Source of the DNA: Mermis nigrescens
Lineage: Eukaryota > Nematoda > Enoplea > Mermithida > Mermithidae
Direction of reading: 5' to 3'
NCBI GenBank assembly: GCA_036768485.1
Contig: JAVLUZ010000162.1
Coordinates: forward strand, 186,001-250,000
DNA: 64,000 nt
The stretch's first letter is position 1; every line of letters begins with the position of its first letter. Positions 22,480 through 32,613 of this stretch are shown piece by piece. The notes under the pieces were generated by a model that did not search any database, was not told where the DNA came from, and was given only the letters and a program-made list of their open reading frames with translations. The translations under genes and the position numbers were made by a program.

Positions 22480-23240
22480 ACATGTTACGCACAACATGCG
22501 TATCAGTGTGGAAAGTCTGTTGATACGGCCCTTCATGAACTAGTTTCTAGAATTGAACGGGCATTAGACAACAAACAATTCACACTGGGCGTTTTTTCTG
22601 GACATTGAAGGGGCATTTGACAATACAACCTTCAATGCTATCTGCAAAGCAGCATCAATCATGGCATACATCAGACCATTGTTAAATGGATTGATGCTAT
22701 GCTAAGATTTCCTTTCATATCATGACTGACTACTTATGGAGACAGCATGATCTTTACCACAAAAGGCTGTCACAAGGAGGTGTACTATCTCCTTTGCTGT
22801 GGTGCCCTTGTGGTTGACATTTTACCAGAATTTGCAGAAAGTCTGGCCTCTACAGTCAAGGATATGCTGATGATTTGGCAATCCTTGTTACTGGAAAGGA
22901 ATTCCTTGACACCATTTCCTGCTTATGGAAAGTGGTTTGGCAAGGTGGAACAGTGGTGTCATCATAATGGTCTATCCCTTGAACCCACAGAAAACCGAAA
23001 TGGTGCTATTCACTCATAAACGGAAACTTGATGGGTTTAAACCACCAATTTTCTATGGTATACCTACAACGTGCAAACCAGGTCAAATTTTTGGGACTTA
23101 TTTTGGACCAAAATCAAACAGCGCAATCATGTATAGGTCAAATGTCAGAAGGCTGTTAATGCATTCTGGCAATCGTAAATGGGAAATCCTGGGGTCTATC
23201 ACCACGAGTCATGCGATGGCTTTTCATATCTGTGATTAGA
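22480..23240 (+). pseudogene. LINE reverse transcriptase remnant
   Basis: 'QHAYQCGKSVDTALHELVSR' (from 22492) leads to motif A, 'FLDIEGAFDN' near 22595-22625, reached only through a one-base frameshift. Motif C 'GYADDLAIL' is at about 22860-22890, with the catalytic DD present. 'GLSLNPQKTEMVLFT' follows after another frame change. It is a dead copy. Confidence 0.8.
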
Positions 23241-23699
23241 CCCATGATGCCTATACTGCTAATCTGGTGGCCTCGTGCACACTTGTCTACTGTGAAATGT
23301 CAGCTCAATCATTTTTATAGAATAAACACTCAGCATTTGTAGTGCCATGTGCACCACACCAACTGCAACCATGGAAGTCTTGCTGGACCTGCCTCCCCTG
23401 CATATCTTTGTGGGAGGGGTTGTGCAAGGCAGCGGCATATCATTAAACATAGCTGGCAATTGGAATGCAAAAGGCAAGGTTGTAGGTCACAATGCTGTTT
23501 GGGCTAGGCCATTTAGGCAGTACTCCAAGTACCAAGTGACTTCATTGTATTATAGGTATTTTTGGTAGACTTTATACCATTCAGTTTCCACTAGGGATGA
23601 CTGGGAAAAATCTAGAGTGGATATTCTCGCCTCCTGGAATTGCCTGCTACACAGTGGATCACACTTTGTGAATACCTCAGGCACTGGGCATCTATTTCC

Positions 23700-24060
23700 A
23701 GAACTGAAACAGATGCAGTATTTTACCTTAGGCATTTGTGTACTGTCTTTCAGGCAGAAATACTTACTATTTGCAATGCTGCCGTAGCAAGAATTGATGG
23801 CCCTCAGAAATGAGAACATCTTTATTTGCTCTGACAGTCAATCTGCTCTGAAGTCACTTCTATCTCAAAGTATCTTCAAAGTTAGTTCTCGAGTGTGTTC
23901 TTGCTTTAAGAACTCTCATAATTATAACAATGTCAAATTATTATGGGTCCCAGGTCACTGCGGCATTGAGGGCAATAAATTTGCGGATCATGCTGCAAAA
24001 ATGGGATCAGCACACGGCTATCTTGGCCAAATTGAGTAGTTTGCTGTCTCAGTACTGGGC
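23700..24060 (+). pseudogene. LINE RNase H domain remnant
   Basis: 'VFQAEILTICNAAVARI' ends in a stop. The next frame, from 23794, gives 'IFICSDSQSALKSL' and 'LLWVPGHCGIEGNKFADHAA', standard RNase H motifs including the catalytic Asp and the HxGIxGN..AD block. The early part of the domain is scattered across other frames. Confidence 0.8.
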
Positions 24061-24635
24061 TGACATCAACAGCTGGGTCAAGGAACAACATGTTCAATGT
24101 GGAGTGAGCAGGCTTGTCGTCAGGCCAGATCCTTTATGGAGAGGCCATGCAAAGAAAATAGCCAGCTCCTTGATCAGCTTAGGTCATGCTTCTGCAGACA
24201 GTAATAGGTCTCTTAACTGGACACTGTCCCTCCAACAGACACCTATGTACTATTGGGGTTTCTGACGAAGCCCCAAATGCGCTAAATGTCTGCTCACAGA
24301 AGAGGATTCTATCACTTCCTTTGTCACTGCCCTGGGTTTGATAAGTTGAGAGCTAGGTTCTTCCATGCTCCACATATTGAACCCTCGGCAGTTTGCAGGC
24401 CCTGTTGCTTAACTTTTGGGGTTTATTAAGCCTCGAAACGTTTGTGCGACTAGCTCTCAAAAAGTTTCCGTGGGGTACACAATGGGCTTCTTAGCCTGCG
24501 TAAAGGGCTTTCGCCCACCCTTTATCACTATCACACACTGGCCTGTTGCATTAAGTACCATATGGTCCGCAAATCAAGCCGCCTAACCAATCAGGAAATC
24601 ATCAGGTTGCTACTAGAACAGCAATGGGGATTGGG

Positions 24636-24790
24636 GATTAGCAGGCACGTAGCTCTGGGGGATTGGGGAGTCCCCGAAATTCAGAAGATCGAAAAAATAG
24701 GATTTTTTTTAAACATTTTTTGTGCTATTTTTGGCCTTTATGGGCTTGATCCCCAAAATAGGTGTTAGATCCCCCAAAATAGGACGTAGC
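24636..24790 (+). repeat. Dispersed repeat O, copy 1
   Basis: It begins 'caggcacgtagc' and contains 'tgtgctatttttggccttta' and 'ggcttgatccccaaaatagg'. It matches 27570-27735 in the same orientation. It may be a hAT-type short element. Confidence 0.6.
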
Positions 24791-25159
24791 TAAGTTTTCC
24801 TGGGGATTGGCCGATTCTATAAGTATAAGTATTTTTTGCAGGATCCTTCAAACAAAAATAACTAGAAAATACTTAAGCTCATCTGAATCACTGCCTGAAT
24901 AGATTTTAGCACAGTTTTGAATAAATACAAATGTTTTAGGCGCTTTCCGCCTATTCATATACATACATCATATTTTTTTATTATAATTCAAAAAAACTAA
25001 AACTTTAAATTTTCTGAGTGAGTAGATCTCGCAGAAAAGCTGAAAAACACCATCATTTTGCCAAATGCTCAACAAAATGCAAATTTATTTAGACGCCTCG
25101 TTATTGGCTTTAAAATCATGAAATCATCAAGAACAGCATTGATATCAATCTTTATCTTG

Positions 25160-25905
25160 TGAACGTTGATTATCGCAAGTCCAAATTTTTGTACTATGAT
25201 GTAGTGCAGTAGCGATTTTAATGTGGTAAAACGAGTTTTTCGATCTTCGATAGTGTGCCAACTTATTTCTGGATTTCTGACGCCAAAATTACTAAAAATT
25301 GTCTCAAAATGGCGCGGCCTTAATTGGCATTTGCCTATTATGGTACGTATTTGATAAATGTGGTAAAAACCGAGGTTGTCGATTTTGATAGTGTATTTTA
25401 CCTAATTTGGGTCTCTAACGGCCAAAATCAATAAAGTTGTTTTAAAAACAGCGCGAAGCTTGAAAAATTTGACAATTTTTCATTCTAAGTAAAATTCTGC
25501 CATTTTGAGAGATATGTAGGACAAATAATTACTCCATTTCGGCGCGGAGCGCCTAAAATGTTACGGGAATTTTACACTTTTTAACAGTTTTGTCTTCCCA
25601 AAAATCTTTGTACATTTTGTACACACAAATTTTTGGTACTATAATATAATTTTGATAGCGATTTTTAGTGTGGTAAAGAGTTGTTCATTTGTTATTTCAA
25701 CTAATTTCTGGGTCTCTAAAGGAAAAAATCCTGCTGAGAATTGTTTAAACGGCGCGGGCTTCGAAAAATTTGATGACATTCTTCATTCTAAATGCAAATT
25801 CTGCCATTTTAAAGATATATGTAGGACAAACAATTACTCATTTGGCGTGAAGCGCCTAAAAATTCTGGGAATTTACACCTTTTACAGTTTTGTCGTCAAA
25901 AATCT
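25160..25905 (+). mobile_element. Old copy of element J with two internal units
   Basis: Two successive units repeat 'tggtactataatata..', 'gcgattttagtgtggtaaa', 'ctaatttctgggtctctaa', 'aaatgcaaattctgccattt', 'tatgtaggacaaa-attactc' and 'tacacctttt-acagttttgtc'. They match the internal units of the intact J element at 39586-40353. Each unit carries one dispersed palindrome (25540-25554, 25844-25856). Confidence 0.65.
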
Positions 25906-26299
25906 TTTTGGGCTGGGGGGTCTCAGGTGGCGCGCTCAAGCGCCCCAGCCAGGTCGGGAGCAGAGCAAGGGAAATTTCGCCAAATTAAGCACTGAAATAT
26001 TGAATTTAAATGTTAAAATTTTTCATAAAATCGTCCGAATCATGGTCCTTAATTAAATTGATGACTAGATAAAATAGACTGGCGCGCAGCGCGAAAAGGA
26101 TTTTCTGATATTTTCATGCCAGAATGACTGTCCTTATACGCATGATTGCGAATATTTTGTAGACTTGTAGCTGTTCCCAGTGCTTTAAGACAGCTTTTAA
26201 AAACGCAATCGCAAAGCGAACGAATCTTCCATAATTTTGAATTTCTCTTTACTAGAAATGTTTAAAAAAAGTACTTAATATTTCATGGCGACGAACGCT

Positions 26300-26720
26300 T
26301 TATTCTTTGTTATTATATTTTTTATATTTTATTTTCTTTGTCTTTACATACATATGTCTATATCTTCTGTATCAAATTATCAGCGGTTTTCCTTATCAAC
26401 TTACTTTTTGCAGTTGTCCGTTGCAAAATATGCTCTTTTTCTAAAGATATTCAAAAATTTGGAACAAGTTACCTGATCATGTCGTCGCTTCTCCTAACAT
26501 TAATTCGTTCAAAAAAGAGCTGCTTAATATTGATTTGACAATTTTATTGTCGACATACCTACTTGTATCACACTCCAGCGTCTGTATGTCCTTTTGTTCT
26601 GTCAATCTTTTTATCATTTGTGTTTGTAATTTTTTACCAAATTTACTGTATTTTTCTGGGCAATAGATATTTTCTTGTTTTGTCTCTCTCTTGTTCGATA
26701 CCATTAAGTTAAAATAATAG
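26300..26720 (+). pseudogene. 3' end of a second LINE type (plus strand copy)
   Basis: A + strand frame reads 'KIWNKLPDHVVASPNINSFKK' minus interruptions, then 'ELLNIDLTILLSTYLYH'. It parallels the C-terminal coding end of the minus-strand LINE at 31261-32508 ('KIWNSLPNQ...', 'FKKELLNIDFTNLL'). It is a truncated copy of the same family. Confidence 0.65.
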
Positions 26721-26729
26721 CGAAAGTAG

Positions 26730-27117
26730 AATAAATCGGCGCGAAGCGCCAATTTCGGTTAATTCGCAACAAAATCGTCACAGGACAGCGTTACGCTGTT
26801 TTAAAAAGCTCCATTTCTAAAAAATTCGAAATTTTCCCAGGGGAAATTCCTCTTCCCCCCGGCTACGCCCCTGCTTTTGAGGACCGTCTTTGTACATACA
26901 TGTACAAACGAACCTTATACAACAAAACACTGCTTCAGCGATTTTTTCCATCAAAAACGTAAAGCAAAATAAAAAAATAAATTTTCGATTGCATAAATAG
27001 TGCAGAAGGATATGAAAAGCCCTGAAAACACGTTATTTAGAGGCCCGTCCGTTTATGAGTTTTCAGACGGAAAAATTCTTTTTGGATTCCCCTTGCAAAA
27101 ATCCTGGCTACGCCTAT
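26730..27117. other. Repeat remnants with hAT-type ends
   Basis: It holds a dispersed palindrome (26737-26751), a CCGGCTACGCCCCTG end at about 26859-26873, and CCTGGCTACGCCTATG at about 27102-27117. These are hAT-like termini without identified partners. Confidence 0.45.
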
Positions 27118-27473
27118 GATCTGAGCATGAACACCTCGCTACTAGCAATCGTTTCATTCTCATCGCCATTTATCGAATATGGTGGATTACTTGAGCTAGA
27201 CTCTGAGGAGGCATGCCTGGCTCTAATGAGCTGATTAAAAATCAAATAAAGTCGCCTGGTGTTTTATGGTGATACAGCATACAAGAAACGAATCGACGCC
27301 GCCAGCTGAACAGGCGATGCAACAACTCTAAGGCGATGTTAACACCTACAGTAATAGGAGCGCAAAATTGTAATAGTTCATAGTCAGTAAAGTTGTGGCC
27401 AAGAAGCACATAATTCGAAATTTTTCTAGGGTAGGCACGTGCCTCCAAGTGCCTCCACGTAGCTACGCTCATG

Positions 27474-27515
27474 GGTTCGAGTTCCGGTCGCGGCTACTAT
27501 TTACATGTATACTAG
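27474..27515 (+). repeat. Displaced 3' half of SINE copy 2
   Basis: 'ggttcgagttccggtcgcgg' and the following 'ctactatttacatg' correspond to the T arm, 3' end and tail of SINE copy 1 (19059-19094). They complete copy 2, which stops at 19246. Confidence 0.7.
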
Positions 27516-27569
27516 ATCCGAATATGCTTTTGTTCATTCATAATTCCTCTGGTTCTTTGGCCACAATAT

Positions 27570-27735
27570 ACCCAGGCACGTAGCAAAAGGGGGAATGGGA
27601 GACCGGACCTCCCCCAAAATTCGAAAAATCGGAAAACAGGACTTTTAAACGTTATTTTGTGCTATTTTTGGCCTTTATAGGCTTCAGTCCCCCAAAATTG
27701 GTGTTGTTGAAAATAGGACGGCCAGCCGTGCCCGA
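27570..27735 (+). repeat. Dispersed repeat O, copy 2
   Basis: It is homologous to 24636-24790 ('caggcacgtagc', 'tgtgctatttttggccttta', 'cccccaaaattggtgtt'). Non-coding. Confidence 0.6.
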
Positions 27736-28164
27736 ATATATCACAATATACCACAATATTATAAGTGTAAAAAATTGGGAACGAAAAAACATACATATGT
27801 AGTTTTTGTCGATATTTTTTCTACCAAGCCAACTTTTTTATGTACCCGTCACGATTCGGAAGATAATCTCTCTAATAAAAATGCAATAAACAGGGGTGGA
27901 GGATCCACCTTCCACCCCAATGTGAAAATTTTGACACTTTTCCAATTTTTGAAAAACTGAATTTTTTGGCCGATTTTGAGTGTTTTTTTGGCCGTTACGT
28001 TTTTAAGGGGTCAAACATTGTATTGAACTTGACCGTATTTTTACACTCAATAGTGAGTTGGTTTAGAATGATTTCAGTTCATACGCTGGAGTTGGTTGAA
28101 AAAAGGCACTTTAGCGTCATTTGTCAACTCTCTGTCGTTATGCCACAGTGGTCTGCTAACGTAA

Positions 28165-29350
28165 AGCCCGGTTCACGCAAGCGCAGTTATCAGCAACCTG
28201 AAATCTGCAATTTGGTCGCAGACGTCTAGCGTTTCAAGTGATTGCAGCCGTTCACACGGCACAAATCCAAAAGCATGCAACCAAAGGCTGCAATCAGGGT
28301 GCGACTGAGGTTGCAGCCATGCGCGGACAACATAGGAGCCTCTGGGGGGGTAAAAGTAAAATCGAAATGGGGTCGAAAATCGTCCATGCAAACTGTGACA
28401 TTTTTGCACGTGGCGAAGCGCTTTTTTTCGACGGTTCCTCTCATGTTCCTCGTCAAACGGGAACACTTATCCAATGGCCGGCACAAAAATCGCTAAAAAA
28501 GCATAACAAACTCACCATTTGGATCCCGGGGGGGGGGTATTTTGATTTCGCAGGGAGAGGTATTTGCAAACTTCTGGGGGGGGGGTGCTTACCACACATG
28601 GGCGTGGGGGACTTTGGGGGGGTATACGACCCGCAGAAGTTGGCATACCCCCCGAAATCGCAAAAAATACCCCCGCAAATTTCTTTTGCTTTTTAGCAAT
28701 TTTTTGATGCCGTGGATAGAGCTTAGTGAGAAATCGTCGAAAAACGGTGCTTTTTGCCAGCTATTTGATTCAGTTTTTTTAGACCATTTTTTGAAATCTT
28801 TAAAAATACTGGCTTTCACTCCCAGAAATTATCCCCCCAGAATTTCTGAAAGAGCGCTGCCACCTATGGAAGTTGCCCCTTAAACTCCCCACGCCCATGT
28901 GGTTGCAACCTGTTACGAAAAAAAATGATAGGTACCTACAGCATTTTCAGGGCGCTGCATTTTAAAAACATAGAATCGGAATAGGCACGCGGTTGTTTCT
29001 GCTGGGGCTAGCTGCGTATTATTATTTTCTTGATGCTATAGCATATACTGCGCGGGTAAGTACCTACGTTTGTGGCAAAAAAGCAGAGCATGCGTCCTCA
29101 TTGATATGCGTCCCGCAGCAGAGCAAAAAAAGAATTTTAATGAGGATTGCACTCTGGTTGCAGGCAAAAAAATGAACTTGGTCCATTTCGTCCGCTGCAA
29201 TGCCTTGCAACTGCAAAACGGCCAGTTGCATGCGATTTGGCACCGTTCACACGGGTTTTCCATTGCACAGCCGGTGCAAGTCAAGACGGCCCCATGCCTG
29301 GGGTTTCCAGATTGCAGATTGCAGGTGATTGCACTCGTGTGAACCGGGCT
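28165..29350. mobile_element. PIF/Harbinger-like non-autonomous element H
   Basis: The ends are AGCCCGGTTCAC and GTGAACCGGGCT, and the element is flanked on both sides by TAA (28162-28164, 29351-29353). A 3-bp TWA duplication is the hallmark of PIF/Harbinger elements. The subterminal sequence is full of TTGCAG/CTGCAA words on both sides. The centre (28540-28905) is occupied by repeat I, with long G runs. No transposase or Myb-like protein is seen. The small open frames are not credible genes. Confidence 0.65.
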
Positions 29351-29353
29351 TAA

Positions 29354-29765
29354 GGGAGCACTCTTATGATGATTATATGATCAACGAGTTGTGAAAACTG
29401 ATAAACAAAAATTATTCGGTCCAATGAAATTAACTTCCCTGTAATCGAGAATCGGTACTTCGAAAATTTGGCTTAGGCACAGCCATAAAAATTCTTTGAG
29501 TTTTTGGCGCGTTGCAGATGCGCTGAAGAGGAAACAAAAAGTAGACTTTGTTGCTGATTCATGATAAAACGATTATTACTGTAGCTTTTATGAAAATTTC
29601 GAATCGTAATCTGTGAACATTCGCTTCCAAACCACCGTTTTTTCCATATTTGGGGTTTTTTGTAAACCGAAAGTTCTAGATGTGGAAAAATTTGTGCATA
29701 GTTTACATTGTGGAAAATTTTGGCGGAAATCAAAAATGCGTTATATAGAAGGGTAAAATTGGAAA
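29354..29765. other. Unassigned spacer
   Basis: AT-rich sequence. No feature is recognised. Confidence 0.3.
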
Positions 29766-29770
29766 ATTTT

Positions 29771-29890
29771 CCGGCGCTTCGCGCCGGTGTCACACCATAA
29801 AGTTCTCCGGCACCTTTTTAAAGTGTCCGACCGGACTCTGTCCGGCCTGACACTTTTAAGGCGCGAGACACTTTTATGGTGCGACTCCGA
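29771..29890. repeat. Short palindromic element with AAAGTGTCC units, next to a dispersed palindrome
   Basis: 29771-29787 is a perfect CCGGCGC-TTC-GCGCCGG hairpin. It abuts 'ggtgtcacaccataaag ... ctttatggtgcgactcc'-type ends enclosing 'aaagtgtccgaccgg'. The same GGTGTCGCACC end and AAAGTGTCC units occur at 32509-32570 and 43950-44045. Confidence 0.55.
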
Positions 29891-30524
29891 ATTGGTTTAA
29901 ATTTTAGCGTTTTCTATTGATGTTCCCCGGCGCGCCACGCCGAATTTGCAGCGCTTTTATCGACAACTTGTTTCAAAACTCTCACGTTGATTAAAAATCC
30001 TGGGCTAAACTTAAGAATATGGTACTTTCGGAAAAGGTGCAAAACGATAAACGGAATGCCAAGTTTTTTGGCCAAAATGGTAGTACATGATAAATTGAAG
30101 CGCGGAAAGAAATTTGGTGAAAATCTGAGCCATATTACTTGCTGTAGTTAAGCAGGCAACTCTCGATTTCTTCTGAGTGCCGCGTGGATGGGACGATTGA
30201 ATATGGCTTGATCCAAGGACTTACACATTTGTCAGAAATAAATAGTATAGACTGTGCGGAAATTTCGGAAGAGCTTATAGCAATGAAGGAGAAGAAAAGA
30301 AAAAAAGGCGCGGAAAAGCTGTTTGAAATTTTAAAAAAATTTGAAAAAATTTTCATGTTTTTTTGCATGTTTTTTCGGTTTTACTCGATAAGACATACGA
30401 AAATCTGAGCTTTTTGCTTCTATTATACTCAGGCTTGAGGCTGGGTATATCTGGAAAGGTGTTTCAAGCTGGTTAGGTCGAGGTCGCTCCGCTGAAGTCG
30501 ATATATTGTTAAAAGCTTAGGTCG

Positions 30525-30645
30525 ATGTGCAGATGCTCAGATCGATGTATAGATGCTTAGGTCGATGTATAGATGCTTTAGGTCGATGTATAGATGCTTA
30601 GGTCGATGTATAGATGCTTAGGTCGATGGCATAGATGCTTAGAGC
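30525..30645 (+). repeat. 20-bp minisatellite TTAGGTCGATGTATAGATGC
   Basis: About six units. The homologous place in the other element E copy (17578-17632) has about three units in reverse, so the array expanded or contracted after the copies separated. Confidence 0.85.
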
Positions 30646-30825
30646 CGACGTAAATTGGGTATCTACATAGGTGATTCTGCATTCAGCTGTTTTGAATCTT
30701 CAAATTATTAAAGAAACCCATGAAAGCTTTTGTATGTATTGATCATTTTGACGGCTGAATTTTTTTCCCGCGCTTTCTTCAAACATGTTCTAAGTACTGA
30801 GCAAAAACTGCTCTTCTGGTAAAAA

Positions 30826-30828
<3 letters not shown>

Positions 30829-30874
<46 letters not shown>

Positions 30875-30908
30875 CCTCCCCCCCCCCCCCTCCCTCTCTC
30901 TCTCTCTC
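30829..30908 (+). repeat. Compound microsatellite (CA)n, C-run, (TC)n
   Basis: 22 CA dinucleotides are followed by a C-rich run and CT repeats. This is low-complexity DNA, and length error is likely in the assembly. Confidence 0.95.
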
Positions 30909-31260
30909 CCTATTTGTTAGTATTCTAAAAATTATTCTTAAGTTACTCAAACTCTGAGGGATCTACTGAACAGATTTGGTCAATTTTTGTACTGCAAAAA
31001 AGCATGTTAGAGAGCCAAAAATGTCAAAATTTTCCGGTGCTTGGCGCTGGATTGATTTCTGCAATTTTGAAATGCTATTCAAATTAAAGAAAAGAAAAAC
31101 GACAAAGGAATATTAACTCAATAAAATATGGGGAACACTGAAATTAAATACATTTACTAATAATCAATCAATGACTAACCAACCAATGATCAATAATCAA
31201 TCAAAGAGCCAATAATTCACCAATCCATTACTTAGCAACCAATCAACTAACAAAACAGCT

Positions 31261-32508
31261 ATTTCATAGGAAGACAAGACAAGACAACAAGACAAGAAAG
31301 TGTTTATTGTCAGAAAAATACACGAAATTTGATGAAACGCAAATACATGATAAAATAGTGACTGAACAAAAGGACATACAAAGATCACGGAAGTGATACA
31401 AGTAGGTATGCCCCAACAATAAATTTGTAAAATCAATGTTCAGGAGCTCTTTTTTGAACAAACGGATTTTGGGAGATGAGACTCATTTGATTAGGTAAGG
31501 AGTTCCAGATTTTTCGGTATCTTTGCGAAAAATCGTTGAGGTGAGCATTGGAACGGACAACTGGTGACGTAAGTTTACGACTGTTAACTGATCGGGTAGT
31601 GCCTTGACTAAAAATGAAAAATTCATTAGCATCAATACAAGATAAACCATTAATAATTTGATACATGAGACATAGACATATGTGAAGACGACGAAGTTCT
31701 AAAGTAGGCAGGTTAAGAAGCTTTAGGCGTTCGAGATATGATAAATTGCTATTAAAACCAAAAGACGTTTAGTAAATTTACGCTGAACATTTTCAAGACG
31801 ATTTATATCATTTGCATAATATGGATGCCATACAGAAATAGCATACTCAAGCATAGGTCTTACATAAGTAATATAGGCCCTAACTAAAATATCTTTATCA
31901 TGAGAAAGAAAAGCTTTGTGTATTAGAAAACAACGAGAAACAGCTTTTTAATTATGTGATTTAAATGTTCCTTACAATTGAGATTGTGGGAAATATAAAC
32001 ACCCAGATCACAAACGGAACTAATATCATTTGGAATATTTATATTATTCAAAGAATAAAGCTTTTTTGGATTATCTTTACCAAGATGTAAAACTGCACAT
32101 TTTTCCGAAGCAACAGGAAGTTGCCAATTTATAGACCAAATATAAATATTGTCCAGATCTTTTTGTATTAAATGGTTATCAAAAGATGGACCAAAGATTT
32201 TGACATCATCGGCAAAGAGGTAAATTTTACTATATTTAATCAAGTTACATAGGTCATTTACATAGATTAAGAATAGAGTAGGACTAATACAACTATCTTG
32301 GGGGACACCACTGCCAACAGGCATAAAATCAGAAAAACTCCGTTAATACAAACACGCTGAAATCGACCATGTAAAAAGGATTTGAGCCAATTAAAAAGTA
32401 GACCTTTTATTCCATATTTAGAGAGCTTATATAAAAGCTTAGAAAAGGGAATTTTATCTAAAGCTTCAGAAAAGTCGATGTAAGCAACTAAATTAAATAA
32501 GTGGGCTG
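31261..32508 (-). pseudogene. LINE reverse transcriptase fragment (CR1/Jockey-like), 5'-truncated
   Basis: Read on the minus strand, motif A is 'AYIDFSEALDKIPFSKLLYK' (32490-32430). After a one-base frameshift come motif B 'GSGVPQDSCISPTLFLIYVN' (the usual PQGS has become PQDS) and motif C 'YLFADDVKIF'. Thumb and connection follow in broken frames ('RAYITYVRPMLEYAISVWHP', 'YLERLKLLNLPTLELRRLHI'). The 3' end, at low coordinates, carries a pentanucleotide CTTGT-type tail (31272-31300). It is truncated at 32508, where a GGTGTCGCACC repeat begins. It is not functional. Confidence 0.85.
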
Positions 32509-32575
32509 CTGGTGTCGCACCTTAAAGTGTCCATGCCTTAAAGTGTCCTGCTCTGCCTTAAAGTGTCCGGGTTAC
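32509..32575 (+). repeat. GGTGTCGCACC end with CCTTAAAGTGTCC units (left)
   Basis: It starts CTGGTGTCGCACCTTAAAGT and continues with three 'ccttaaagtgtcc' units. The reverse complement, with the same terminal 24 bases, occurs at 43950-44045. The pair could delimit an 11.5-kb composite, but the flanks do not show a target duplication. Confidence 0.6.
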
Positions 32576-32613
32576 CCTTGAGTATACATACACATATATA
32601 TTCGCCCAGGCAT

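Larger units (their letters stand above)
19560..24560 (+). mobile_element. Degenerate LINE (I/R1/LOA/Jockey group) with EN, RT and RNase H
   Basis: The block is richer in G and C than its surroundings and reads, in order, as a possible ORF1 (DUF4780-like), an apurinic-type endonuclease, reverse transcriptase, RNase H and a cysteine-containing tail. All domains are broken by stops and frameshifts, so this is an old, dead copy. The RNase H after the RT places it with the I/R1/LOA/Jockey-type LINEs. Separate entries give the recognisable parts. The 5' limit is approximate. Confidence 0.8.
19247..27473 (+). mobile_element. Composite insertion that splits SINE copy 2
   Basis: The left end is CATAGGCGTAGCCAGG and the right end is a degenerate complement (GTAGCTACGCTCATG, 27459-27473). 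Both sides carry GGTTC (19242-19246 and 27474-27478). Removing the insert and one GGTTC restores a normal tRNA T arm. Within it, 'ctagggtaggcac' occurs at 19271-19283 and again at 27426-27438, close to both ends. This suggests that a short CGTAGCC-type element was itself later opened by about 8.1 kb of sequence, including the degraded LINE. Confidence 0.6.
30004..30945 (-). mobile_element. Second copy of element E (opposite orientation)
   Basis: It has the same internal order as 17349-18082 in reverse, with 'aagaatatggtac' near one end and 'attcttaagtta' at the other. It differs by an expanded 20-bp minisatellite (30525-30645) and a CA microsatellite (30829-30872). Its target duplication is not clear. 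Confidence 0.65.

Noticed and set aside
28238..28883. 152- and 113-codon open frames
   Set aside because: They cross the PIF/Harbinger-like element and its G-run repeat, overlap each other in different frames and show no domain.
30525..30645. CRISPR array
   Set aside because: The repeats are contiguous with no unique spacers and the DNA is eukaryotic. It is a minisatellite.
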